From Actinomycetales bacterium (GTDB lineage Bacteria > Actinomycetota > Actinomycetes > Actinomycetales > Actinomycetaceae), in assembly GCA_017882885.1 (NCBI GenBank), contig JADGOQ010000089.1, positions 1 through 41,732 on the forward strand: a DNA stretch of 41,732 bases, in the 5' to 3' direction. Positions 34,258 through 41,732 of the stretch are shown piece after piece. A program made the translations under genes and the position numbers. Numbering within the stretch: the first letter of the stretch is position 1; each line of letters opens with the position of its first letter. The notes beneath the pieces are model-generated. The model was given only the letters and a program-made list of their open reading frames with translations. It searched no databases and was not told the DNA's origin.

Positions 34258-35220
34258 GTGAACAGCTCGAGCCCGACGGCCCGGCGGCACATCCCGGTGC
34301 TCGCCGACCGTTGCGTCGAATTGCTGGCCCCCGCGCTCGACGGCGGCGGGCTGCTGGTCGATGCCACGCTCGGAATGGGCGGGCACAGCGAACTCGTGCT
34401 CGAACGGATTCCGGGCGCGCGGGTCATCGGCATCGACCGCGACCCCGAGGCCATCGCGCTCGCGAGCGAGCGCCTCGCGCGCTTCGGGGACCGGTTCCGC
34501 GCCGTCCGCACCACCTACGACCGTATCGGCGCCGTCGCCGCCACCGAAGGGGCACTCGACGGTGTCCTGATGGACCTCGGCGTCTCCTCCCTCCAGCTGG
34601 ACGAGGTGGGGCGCGGGTTCTCGTACGCCAAGGACGCGCCCCTCGACATGCGCATGGACCCCACCTCGGGCGAGAGTGCGGCCGAACTGCTCGCGCGCGC
34701 ACCCGAGGGGGAGATCCGCACGATCCTGTACCGCTACGGCGAGGAACGGTTCGCGCCGCGCATCGCGCGGGAGATCGTCCGGCGGCGGGCGCGCACGCCC
34801 CTGGTGGGCACCGCCCAGCTGGCGGAGATCGTCCGGGAATCGGTCCCGGCCGCCGCCCGCCGCCAGGGTGGCAACCCCGCCAAGCGCACGTTCCAGGCCC
34901 TGCGGATCGCCGTCAACCACGAACTCGAGATCCTCGCCGATGCAGTCCCGGCCGCGCTGGCCGCGCTGCGGCCGGGCGGAAGGATCGTCGTGATGTCCTA
35001 CCACTCGCTCGAGGACCGGATCGTCAAGCAGGAACTGGCGCGGCGCTCGACGTCCTCGGCCCCGGCAGGCCTTCCGGAACTCCCTGAGCATCGTCCATCG
35101 ATCCGGCTCCTGACCAAGGGCGCGGAGAAGGCGGACGAGGCCGAGATCTCCCTCAACCCCCGCGCGGCCTCAGTGAGGTTGCGCGCCGCCGAACGCCTGA
35201 ACCCGAGGAGCACCCCATGA
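34258..35220 (+). CDS. rsmH: 16S rRNA (cytosine1402-N4)-methyltransferase
   Basis: Methylates N4 of C1402 in the ribosomal P site. 320 residues. The SAM motif is VDATLGMGGHSE, followed by IGIDRDPEA, the MDLGVSSLQLDEVGRGFSY signature, RTFQALRIAVNHEL and the late SYHSLEDRIVKQ. The GTG at 34258 is preceded by AAGGAGC. Its stop overlaps the ftsL-like start as ATGA, so translation is coupled. Confidence 0.97.
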   Translation: MNSSSPTARRHIPVLADRCVELLAPALDGGGLLVDATLGMGGHSELVLERIPGARVIGIDRDPEAIALASERLARFGDRFRAVRTTYDRIGAVAATEGALDGVLMDLGVSSLQLDEVGRGFSYAKDAPLDMRMDPTSGESAAELLARAPEGEIRTILYRYGEERFAPRIAREIVRRRARTPLVGTAQLAEIVRESVPAAARRQGGNPAKRTFQALRIAVNHELEILADAVPAALAALRPGGRIVVMSYHSLEDRIVKQELARRSTSSAPAGLPELPEHRPSIRLLTKGAEKADEAEISLNPRAASVRLRAAERLNPRSTP

Positions 35221-35600
35221 GCATGCCCGCACGCGCCGCCTCACCGCGCGCCTCGTGGAGGCCACGGCTGCAGGTGGTGCGCTCGCCGGAGCGGTCGCGC
35301 TCGATCGTGCCGTTCCTGTCGCTGTGCGCCATCATCCTGGTGGCATCCCTCGTGGCGGCACTGCTCCTCAACACCGCGATGGCGGTGTCGTCCTACCGTG
35401 TCCACGACCAGCAGATCCGGCTCTCCGAGCTCCGCGAGACCGAGGCGGAGCTCGAAACACGGCTCGAATCCCTCGGCTCGCCGTCCACCATCCGCCACCA
35501 GGCGGAGTCACTGGGTATGGTTCCCGCTGAGGCCACCGTGTACATCAGCGTCGGCTCTCGGTCGATCCTTGGCACGGCTGCGGCGGGAGAGGGGAATTGA
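35217..35600 (+). CDS. ftsL: FtsL-like division protein
   Basis: 127-residue bitopic membrane protein: a basic cytoplasmic N-terminus (1-29), one membrane helix (about 31-55), then a periplasmic heptad region (about 58-87, VHDQQIRLSELRETEAELETRLESL). Size, topology and position between rsmH and ftsI match FtsL, which with FtsB and FtsQ activates FtsWI at the septum. Primary sequence conservation is poor in this family, so the call rests on architecture and position. It overlaps both neighbours by 4 nt. Confidence 0.85.
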   Translation: MSMPARAASPRASWRPRLQVVRSPERSRSIVPFLSLCAIILVASLVAALLLNTAMAVSSYRVHDQQIRLSELRETEAELETRLESLGSPSTIRHQAESLGMVPAEATVYISVGSRSILGTAAAGEGN

Positions 35601-37414
35601 AGCCACGAACCACGTCGTCGAGCACCTGGACCTCGCGGCAGCTGAGGCAGGGCCTGCGCCGCCGCAACGTGATCGCCGCCCTCTTCCTCTCCGTCTTCCT
35701 GGTGTTCTCGGGAAGGCTCGTCTACGTCCAGGCGGTGGAGGGTCCGCGGCTGGCTGACGAGGCGTTGCAGGGGCGGTTGCGCAGCTACACCATCCCCTCA
35801 CCGCGCGGCGAGATCGTGGACACGGACGGGGAGATCCTCGCGACCTCCGCCCAGCGGTACAACATCGGTGTCAACCAGGTGAAGGTGGCCACGTTCGTCC
35901 ACGAGGTCGCCAAGGATGGCAAGGATGGCAAGGACGAGAAGGAGGTGGTGGGCACGGGCGCCGAGGAGGCCGCGGACCTGCTCGCCCCCCTCCTCGGACG
36001 GGACCCCGCCGAGTTGGGCGGCCAGATGGTCGGCTCCTCCTCGTTCGTGTACCTTGCCAAGGGGCTGACGCCCACCCAGTGGCGCGAGATCCGCGACCTC
36101 GACATCCCGGGGATCGAGCCGGAGCCGGTCACCGAGCGGATCTACCCGAACGGCAGCACCGCAGGGAACATCCTCGGCTTCGTGGGACGCGACGGGGGCG
36201 GTCTCGCCGGGCTCGAACTCGCCTACAACGACGACCTGGTGGGCGCCGACGGATCGGAGACCGTGGAGATCGGCGCCGGCGGCCAGGTGATTCCCACGGG
36301 CACCTACAGGGTGACGGAGCCGGAACCGGGGGACACCCTCCACCTGACCATCGATCGCGACGTCCAGTTCGTGGCCCAGGAGGCGCTCGACGCGACGGTG
36401 GCGAAGTACGGGGCACAGTGGGCCGGCATCGCCGTGATGGAGATCGGCACCGGCCGGCTCCTCGTGCTCGCGGACTCCGGCGCCGTGGACCCGGGCAACG
36501 TGCAGGCAACCCCGGAGAGGGAGAGGGGCGCGCGCACCGTCTCCGCACCGTACGAACCCGGTTCCACCGGGAAGCTGCTGACCTTGTCCGCGGCCGTGGA
36601 CCAGGGGCTCGTCGACGCGTCCACCGTGTTCACCGTGCCCGAGCGGATCACGATCGACGGACAGACCTTCAAGGACGCGGAGCCGCACCCCACCTACCAG
36701 ATGACCGTCGCGGGCATCCTGGCGATGTCCTCCAACGTCGGGACGGTCCAGGTGGGCAACCTCATGTCCGACGACGCCCGCTACCAGTACATGCTCAACT
36801 ACGGCTTCGGGGCGAAGACCGGCATCGAACTGCCCGGGGAGAGCGCCGGAATCCTGTACGAGCCCGGCGACTGGGACGGCCGCACCCGCATGACGACGAT
36901 GTTCGGCCAAGGCTACGCCGTCACCCTGGTGCAGAACGTCGCGGTTGCGGCCACCCTGGGCAACGGCGGCACCTGGGTCGCGCCCTACCTCGTCGACTCG
37001 ATCGAGCACGGGGACGGGTCCGTGACGGTCCACGAGCCGGCCGAGACCCGCGACGTCGTCTCGCCCGCGACCGCCGACCTGATGGTCGCCATGATGGAGG
37101 GCGTGGTCCAGGAGGGCGGCACGGCCCCACGGGCCGCCATCGACGGCTACCGGGTCGCGGGCAAGACCGGGACCGCGCAGACGGCGGACGCGAACGGCCA
37201 GCTGACGTCCGTGGTGGCCAACTTCGTCGGGATCGTGCCTGCCGACAACCCGCGTTTCGCGGTCGCGGTCGCGGTGTACCGGCCCACGTCGGGGTTCTAC
37301 GGCGGCACGATCGCCGCCCCGATCTTCAAGGAGGTCGCGGAGTTCGCACTCCACAACGCCGGGGTGGAGCCGTCCTCCGGCACCCCCGCCGAATTCCCGT
37401 GGATCATCGAGTGA
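35597..37414 (+). CDS. ftsI: Septal peptidoglycan transpeptidase FtsI (PBP3)
   Basis: Class B penicillin-binding protein that cross-links septal peptidoglycan with FtsW. 605 residues. A membrane anchor lies at about 24-45, the pedestal domain begins at IPSPRGEIVD, and the transpeptidase has S323-T-G-K326 (SxxK), S378-S-N380 (SxN) and K523-T-G525. The start is TTG at 35597, overlapping the ftsL stop as TTGA after GGAGAGGGG. A low-complexity KDGKDGKDEK insert at about 106-115 comes from a 9-bp repeat. The next dcw gene is murF, not murE, after 121 nt. Confidence 0.96.
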   Translation: MKPRTTSSSTWTSRQLRQGLRRRNVIAALFLSVFLVFSGRLVYVQAVEGPRLADEALQGRLRSYTIPSPRGEIVDTDGEILATSAQRYNIGVNQVKVATFVHEVAKDGKDGKDEKEVVGTGAEEAADLLAPLLGRDPAELGGQMVGSSSFVYLAKGLTPTQWREIRDLDIPGIEPEPVTERIYPNGSTAGNILGFVGRDGGGLAGLELAYNDDLVGADGSETVEIGAGGQVIPTGTYRVTEPEPGDTLHLTIDRDVQFVAQEALDATVAKYGAQWAGIAVMEIGTGRLLVLADSGAVDPGNVQATPERERGARTVSAPYEPGSTGKLLTLSAAVDQGLVDASTVFTVPERITIDGQTFKDAEPHPTYQMTVAGILAMSSNVGTVQVGNLMSDDARYQYMLNYGFGAKTGIELPGESAGILYEPGDWDGRTRMTTMFGQGYAVTLVQNVAVAATLGNGGTWVAPYLVDSIEHGDGSVTVHEPAETRDVVSPATADLMVAMMEGVVQEGGTAPRAAIDGYRVAGKTGTAQTADANGQLTSVVANFVGIVPADNPRFAVAVAVYRPTSGFYGGTIAAPIFKEVAEFALHNAGVEPSSGTPAEFPWIIE

Positions 37415-37535
37415 CCGGTCCGGTTCGCGACCACGTGGGTCGCGCCTCCAGGTCCGATTGCATGCTGATTGCCGCAGGGAGGCATGAGACGATTCATGCC
37501 GGGCGTGACGGTGGGGCGCGGAGGGAAGGACGAGG
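37415..37535 (+). other. ftsI-murF intergenic gap with hairpin (expected site of murE)
   Basis: 121 nt in an otherwise overlapping gene train. CGCGACC (37426-37432) and GGTCGCG (37438-37444) form a 7-bp stem with a 5-nt loop containing most of CACGTG. GGAGGGAAGG near the end is the murF ribosome site. No remnant of murE is readable. A promoter for murF is plausible, but I cannot point to convincing hexamers. Confidence 0.5.
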
Positions 37536-38912
37536 ATGATCCGTCTGAGCGAGATTGCCGGTATCTGCGGGGGCACCCTCCGCGGCCCGGACGTCGCCAT
37601 CGGCGAGGAGGCGTTCATCGACTCGCGGGCGGTCGTGCGAGGCGGGCTGTTCTGTGCCTTCCACGGCGAGACCTCCGACGGGCACGAGCACGTCGCCGCC
37701 GCCCTCGCGGCGGGCGCGGGCGCCGCACTCGTGGACGACCCCGGCGCCGTCGGCGACGCGTCCCCCCTCGTCATCGTTCCTGATGTCCGGGACGCCATGG
37801 GTGCGCTCGCCGCCGACCACATCCGGCGGCTGCGCGAGAACCTGGCTGTCATCGGCGTCACGGGCTCCGTGGGCAAGACCACCACGAAGGACCTCATCGC
37901 GGCCGTGCTCCCCGGGCCCACGGTCGCCACGCGCGGCTCGCTGAACAACGAGATCGGGCTCCCACTGACCGCGCTGCGGGCCACCCCGGAGACGCGGTTC
38001 CTCGTGCTTGAGATGGGCGCGGACAAGCTCGGGGACATCGACTACCTCACCTCGCTCGTGCCGCCCGACATCGCCGTGGTGCTTGCCGTGGCGCGCGCCC
38101 ACCTCGGGGTATTCGGCGGTATCGAGCAGATTGCTCGCGCGAAGAGCGAGATCGTCCGCGGCCTCCGCCCGGGCGGCATCGCTGTGCTGAACGCCGACGA
38201 CGCGCGCGCTTCTGCCATGGCAACCCTCCCCCCCGGGCCGGTGGTGCGCTTCGGGCGCGAGCCGCGCGATCCCGACGACGCCGTCACGGTCTCGGCCTCG
38301 GACGTCGAACTCGACAGCCTCGGCCACGCGTCGTTCACGCTCGGGGATCCCGGCGGCACCGCCCGCGTCCACCTCGGCCTCGTGGGCGAACACCACGTGA
38401 CCAATGCGCTGGCCGCCGCCGCGGTGGCCTTCGCGCTGCACGTGCCGCGCGACGACGTCGCCCGCGCCCTCTCCGGCCGCGCGGCCTCCAGCCCCCACCG
38501 CATGGCGGTCTCCACCCGCGACGACGGCATCACGGTGATCGACGACGCCTACAACGCCAACCCCGATTCCATGGCCGCCGCCCTGCGGGCACTGCAGGTC
38601 CTCGGGCGGGGGCGTCGCACGGTGGCCGTCATCGGCGCGATGCTCGAACTCGGAGTGGCGGAGGAGGAGGAGCACGTCGCGGTGGGCACCCTCGCGAACG
38701 AACTCGGGGTCGACCTGCTCATCGCCATCGGCGGCCTCGCGGCGCGGGCCGGCAGGCAACTCCCCGCGGACCGGGTCCGCTTCTGCGCGGACCTCGACGA
38801 GGCCCGCGCAGCGGCGCACGAGAACCTCCGGAGTGGCGACGTGGTCCTCTTCAAGGCCTCCAACGGTTCCCGGGTGTGGAAGCTCGCCGACGAATGGGCG
38901 GGGAACCGATGA
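37536..38912 (+). CDS. murF: UDP-N-acetylmuramoyl-tripeptide--D-alanyl-D-alanine ligase
   Basis: Adds D-Ala-D-Ala to the UDP-MurNAc-tripeptide in the cytoplasm. 458 residues. The P-loop is GSVGKTTT (110-117), the Mur-ligase [13 protein letters not shown] segment follows, and [11 protein letters not shown] is typical of MurF and absent from MurE. The N-terminal domain ([23 protein letters not shown]) also fits MurF. It opens a new translational unit after a 121-nt gap and ends as ATGA overlapping mraY. Confidence 0.96.
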   Translation: MIRLSEIAGICGGTLRGPDVAIGEEAFIDSRAVVRGGLFCAFHGETSDGHEHVAAALAAGAGAALVDDPGAVGDASPLVIVPDVRDAMGALAADHIRRLRENLAVIGVTGSVGKTTTKDLIAAVLPGPTVATRGSLNNEIGLPLTALRATPETRFLVLEMGADKLGDIDYLTSLVPPDIAVVLAVARAHLGVFGGIEQIARAKSEIVRGLRPGGIAVLNADDARASAMATLPPGPVVRFGREPRDPDDAVTVSASDVELDSLGHASFTLGDPGGTARVHLGLVGEHHVTNALAAAAVAFALHVPRDDVARALSGRAASSPHRMAVSTRDDGITVIDDAYNANPDSMAAALRALQVLGRGRRTVAVIGAMLELGVAEEEEHVAVGTLANELGVDLLIAIGGLAARAGRQLPADRVRFCADLDEARAAAHENLRSGDVVLFKASNGSRVWKLADEWAGNR

Positions 38913-39991
38913 TCTCCATCCTGGTCGCCGCCGCGGTGGCGCTGGCGATCTCCCTGCTGGGGACGCCGCTGTTCATCCGGCTCCTCGTGAAGAAGAACTA
39001 CGGTCAGTTCATCCGCCAGGACGGCCCGACCGCACACTTCACCAAGCGCGGCACCCCCACGATGGGCGGGGTGGTGATCATCGCCGCCGCCCTGGTGGGG
39101 TACTTCGCGGGCAATCTCTCCACCGGGAGGATACCCAACGTCTCAGGGCTGCTCCTGCTGTTCCTGGTCGTCGGGCTCGGGCTGATCGGGTTCCTGGACG
39201 ACTACATCAAGATCTCGCGCCAGCGCTCCCTCGGCCTGAACCCGTTGGGGAAGATGATCGGCCAGACGGCCATCGGGATCACCTTCTCCGTGCTGGTGAC
39301 GATGTTCCCCAACGACAACCTCCGCCGGCCCGCCTCGTTGCGCATCTCGTTCCTCCGGGACACGGACCTCGACCTCGCCACGTGGGGCATCGGCGTCGGG
39401 ATCCTGCTGTTCATCCTCTGGGCGAACTTCCTCATCACGGCCTGGTCCAACGCGGTCAACCTCACCGACGGCCTCGACGGCCTGGCCACCGGCGCTTCCA
39501 TCTTCATGTTCGTGGCGTACACGGTCATCGCGATGTGGCAGTCCAACCAGTCCTGCCAGTACCTCGCGGAGCCCGGCGCCGGGTGCTACGAGGTGCGCGA
39601 CCCCCGCGACCTCGCCATCGTCGCCGCCGCACTCGTTGGCGCATGCTTCGGGTTCCTGTGGTGGAATGCCTCGCCCGCGCAGATCTTCATGGGGGACACC
39701 GGCTCGCTGGCGCTTGGCGGCGCGGTCGCGGGCCTCTCCATCCTCACCCGGACCGAGTTCCTCGCCGTCATCCTCGGCGGCCTCTTCGTGATCATCGTGA
39801 TGAGCGACGTCATCCAGATCGGCTTCTTCAAGATGACCCGCCGGCGCGTGTTCCGAATGGCACCGCTGCACCACCACTTCGAGCTCAAGGGCTGGGCCGA
39901 GGTCACGATCGTGATCCGGTTCTGGCTCATCGCGGGGCTCTGCGTCGCCGTGGGGATCGGGCTCTTCTACGCCGAGTGGGTGGCGGCGTGA
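38909..39991 (+). CDS. mraY: Phospho-N-acetylmuramoyl-pentapeptide transferase
   Basis: Membrane enzyme that makes lipid I from UDP-MurNAc-pentapeptide and undecaprenyl phosphate. 360 residues and about ten membrane helices. The early [16 protein letters not shown], the FLDDYIK aspartates, the [10 protein letters not shown] motif and the late [11 protein letters not shown] are all present. The ATG at 38909 overlaps the murF stop, and the stop overlaps murD as GTGA. Confidence 0.97.
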   Translation: MISILVAAAVALAISLLGTPLFIRLLVKKNYGQFIRQDGPTAHFTKRGTPTMGGVVIIAAALVGYFAGNLSTGRIPNVSGLLLLFLVVGLGLIGFLDDYIKISRQRSLGLNPLGKMIGQTAIGITFSVLVTMFPNDNLRRPASLRISFLRDTDLDLATWGIGVGILLFILWANFLITAWSNAVNLTDGLDGLATGASIFMFVAYTVIAMWQSNQSCQYLAEPGAGCYEVRDPRDLAIVAAALVGACFGFLWWNASPAQIFMGDTGSLALGGAVAGLSILTRTEFLAVILGGLFVIIVMSDVIQIGFFKMTRRRVFRMAPLHHHFELKGWAEVTIVIRFWLIAGLCVAVGIGLFYAEWVAA

Positions 39992-41451
39992 CGCGCCTCG
40001 GTGTCGGCGGGGCGCGTGTCGCCGTCGTGGGACTGGGGACGTCGGGACGCGCGGCCGTCGACGTCGTCGCCACCCTGGGGGCCACCCCGCTCGGCTTCGA
40101 CGCGAGCGAGGAGGCGGCCGAGTCCGCCAACCGGGGGACGCCGGGCCTCGGCGCCCGTGCCTACGCCGAACCGCGGACGCTCGCCGACGCCGTCGTCGCG
40201 GCGCATCCTGACGTGGTGGTGGTCTCGCCCGGCATCCCGTCCCACGCCCCCCTGTTCGCTGCGGCGCGCGCCGCGGGCATCCCGGTGTGGAGCGAGGTGG
40301 AACTCGCCTGGCAGGTGCAGGCGCCCCGGGCGGACGGATCGTTCGCGCCCTGGCTCACGCTCACGGGGACGAACGGGAAGACCACCACCGTCACCATGAC
40401 CTCGGTGATCCTGGAGACCGCTGGGTACGTGGCGCCCGCCGTCGGCAACGTGGGCAACCCCATCGTGAGCGTGGCGGCACGCGGCGGCGTGGACGCGCTC
40501 GCGGTTGAACTCTCGTCCTTCCAGCTGCACTCCACGCACAGCGTCGAGGCGCTGGTGAGTGCCTGCCTGAACGTTGCCCCCGACCACATCGACTGGCACG
40601 GCAGCTATGAGGCGTACGTGGCGGACAAGGCCCGGGTGTTCGCGCGCACCCGGCGCGCCTGCCTCTACAACGTGGCGGACGCCACCACCCGTCGAATGGT
40701 CGAGGATGCGGACGTGCTCGACGGCGCCCGCGCGGTCGGAATCGGCCTGGGGGTGCCGGCGCCCGGCGACCTCGGCGTCGTCGACGGCGTGCTGTGCGAC
40801 CGCGCGTTCGTGCCTGACCGCCACGGCACGGCCGCCGAGTTGGCCACCCTCGCGGACCTCGGGCACCTCGCCCCCGGAGTGGGCGGCCAGGTTCCCGGGC
40901 ACATCGTGCTCGACGCGCTGTTCGCGGCGGCCCTGGCCCGGGCGTTCGGCGTGGAGGCCGCCCAGGTGCGCGACGGCCTGCGCGCCCACCGGCCCGGCGC
41001 CCACCGCATCGAGCTCGTGGGCACGGTGGGCGGCGTGAGCTACGTCGACGACTCGAAGGCCACGAATGCACACGCGGCCCTCGCCTCGCTGGCCGCGCTC
41101 CCCGAGGGCACCGGGGTGTGGATCGCCGGTGGCCTCGCCAAGGGCGCCCGGTTCGACGAGCTCGTCCGCGCCGTGCGCGACCGGCTGCGCGCCGTCGTCA
41201 TCATCGGGGTGGATCGTGAGCCAATGCGTGACGCACTCGAGCGACACGCGCCCCAGATCCCGCGATTCGAAGTGGACGTCCCGGACCATGGTGGTGTGAT
41301 GCGGTCGGCTGTGTCGATCGCAGCTCGCCTCGCCCGGCCAGGGGACACCGTGCTCATGGCTCCGGCCTGCGCCTCGATGGACCAGTTCATCAGCTACGCG
41401 GACCGGGGTGAGGCCTTTGCTCGGGCGGTGGAGGAGTTGGGGAACGGATGA
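39988..41451 (+). CDS. murD: UDP-N-acetylmuramoylalanine--D-glutamate ligase
   Basis: Adds D-glutamate to UDP-MurNAc-L-Ala. 487 residues. An N-terminal Rossmann-like domain ([14 protein letters not shown]) binds the UDP substrate. The ATP loop is TGTNGKTTT (126-134), followed by ELSSFQL and [10 protein letters not shown], and the C-terminal domain contains [12 protein letters not shown] and [10 protein letters not shown]. The GTG start overlaps the mraY stop, and the stop overlaps the ftsW ATG by 4 nt. Confidence 0.97.
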   Translation: MTRLGVGGARVAVVGLGTSGRAAVDVVATLGATPLGFDASEEAAESANRGTPGLGARAYAEPRTLADAVVAAHPDVVVVSPGIPSHAPLFAAARAAGIPVWSEVELAWQVQAPRADGSFAPWLTLTGTNGKTTTVTMTSVILETAGYVAPAVGNVGNPIVSVAARGGVDALAVELSSFQLHSTHSVEALVSACLNVAPDHIDWHGSYEAYVADKARVFARTRRACLYNVADATTRRMVEDADVLDGARAVGIGLGVPAPGDLGVVDGVLCDRAFVPDRHGTAAELATLADLGHLAPGVGGQVPGHIVLDALFAAALARAFGVEAAQVRDGLRAHRPGAHRIELVGTVGGVSYVDDSKATNAHAALASLAALPEGTGVWIAGGLAKGARFDELVRAVRDRLRAVVIIGVDREPMRDALERHAPQIPRFEVDVPDHGGVMRSAVSIAARLARPGDTVLMAPACASMDQFISYADRGEAFARAVEELGNG

Positions 41452-41732
41452 CAACGCTTCAGGAGGCACGCCGGCGTCTCCGGCTTCGCACTCCCGAGGC
41501 CCGCATCGCCACCACCGCTGACCCCGGCGCGCTCAGCTACTACCTGATCGGCGGGGCAAGCCTGCTGCTCCTCCTGATCGGGGTGGTCATGGTGCTCTCG
41601 GCCTCCACGATCGCCTCGATCCGCCTGCACCACGGGAACCCGTACGCGGGCTTCGCCGCGCAGGGCATGTTCGTCATGATCGGGCTGCCGCTCATGGTGA
41701 TCGCGTCCCGGATCCCGGTGCGGTGGTACAAG
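41448..41732 (+). CDS. ftsW: Lipid II polymerase FtsW, N-terminal part (cut by window end)
   Basis: SEDS-family septal glycosyltransferase that polymerizes glycan strands with FtsI. The first 95 codons are visible. A basic cytoplasmic N-terminus precedes a first membrane helix (about 30-51, containing GGASLLLLLIGVVMVLSAS) with the characteristic VMVLSAS end. A second helix begins near residue 70 (GMFVMIGLPLMVIAS). The ATG overlaps the murD stop as ATGA. murG and murC would be expected beyond the window. Confidence 0.93.
   Translation, partial: MTTLQEARRRLRLRTPEARIATTADPGALSYYLIGGASLLLLLIGVVMVLSASTIASIRLHHGNPYAGFAAQGMFVMIGLPLMVIASRIPVRWYK

Noticed and set aside
37415-37535. Degenerate murE remnant between ftsI and murF
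   Set aside because: The 121 nt encode no recognizable MurE segment in any frame; only a hairpin and the murF ribosome site are visible.
1-41732. CRISPR arrays, insertion sequences, prophage, tRNA or rRNA genes
   Set aside because: No regularly spaced repeats, transposase or integrase genes, or tRNA-like cloverleaf ends were found; all sizeable stretches are occupied by core genes.

Overview
The window is a gene-dense, very GC-rich stretch of core chromosome from an actinobacterium (Actinomycetota). The gene order pnp - M16 peptidase - dapB - dapA - rnj - ftsK - pgsA - cinA/pncC - clgR - DUF3046 - recA - recX - miaB - miaA - dapF - hflX - lexA - nrdR, followed by the dcw cell-wall/division cluster, is typical of the phylum. 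ClgR, the divergent LysM partner of lexA, DUF3040 and DUF3046 proteins, and leaderless promoters also point there. L-lactate dehydrogenase and formate-tetrahydrofolate ligase fit a fermentative or facultative member of the Micrococcales/Actinomycetales side. This placement is an inference from gene content; no rRNA gene is present. I see no tRNA, rRNA, CRISPR array, insertion sequence, prophage or other mobile element.

Layout. 1-6.3 kb: the end of polynucleotide phosphorylase with a strong terminator, an M16 peptidase, dapB, a GNAT gene on the opposite strand, dapA and RNase J (RNA turnover and lysine/DAP synthesis). 6.4-12.5 kb: ftsK, pgsA, pncC, clgR, DUF3046, recA and recX (chromosome segregation, phospholipid synthesis, stress control, recombination). 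12.5-16.6 kb: an orphan GluA-type ABC ATPase on the minus strand, fhs and miaB. 16.6-21.4 kb: two overlapping YbjN-domain genes divergent from miaA, then dapF, a small-domain methyltransferase on the minus strand, and hflX. 21.4-26.4 kb: a DinG-type helicase, ldh, and the SOS locus lexA / LysM membrane protein / nrdR. 26.4-33.4 kb: minus-strand aldo-keto reductase, serA and helD, then a PAC2-family protein, a spermidine-synthase-like protein and a DUF3040 protein. 33.6 kb to the end: mraZ, rsmH, ftsL-like, ftsI, murF, mraY, murD and the start of ftsW. Almost all dcw genes overlap by 4 nt, but murE is absent from its usual place between ftsI and murF.

Regulation. A TANNNT -10 element ends 6-9 nt before the start codon of about a dozen genes that lack a Shine-Dalgarno sequence, the signature of leaderless transcripts. 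LexA-type boxes (TCGAAC-N4-GTTCGA) precede recA and occur twice between lexA and the LysM gene. recA also has a second promoter with a near-perfect match to the LexA-independent (PafBC-type) RecA-NDp consensus. The mraZ promoter carries three GTGG repeats at exact 10-bp spacing. No clearly undescribed biological system is visible. The most interesting signals are regulatory: the dual recA promoter with two possible starts, and the miaA/YbjN divergent pair whose start codons lie in the two arms of one inverted repeat. The missing murE is the main structural anomaly.
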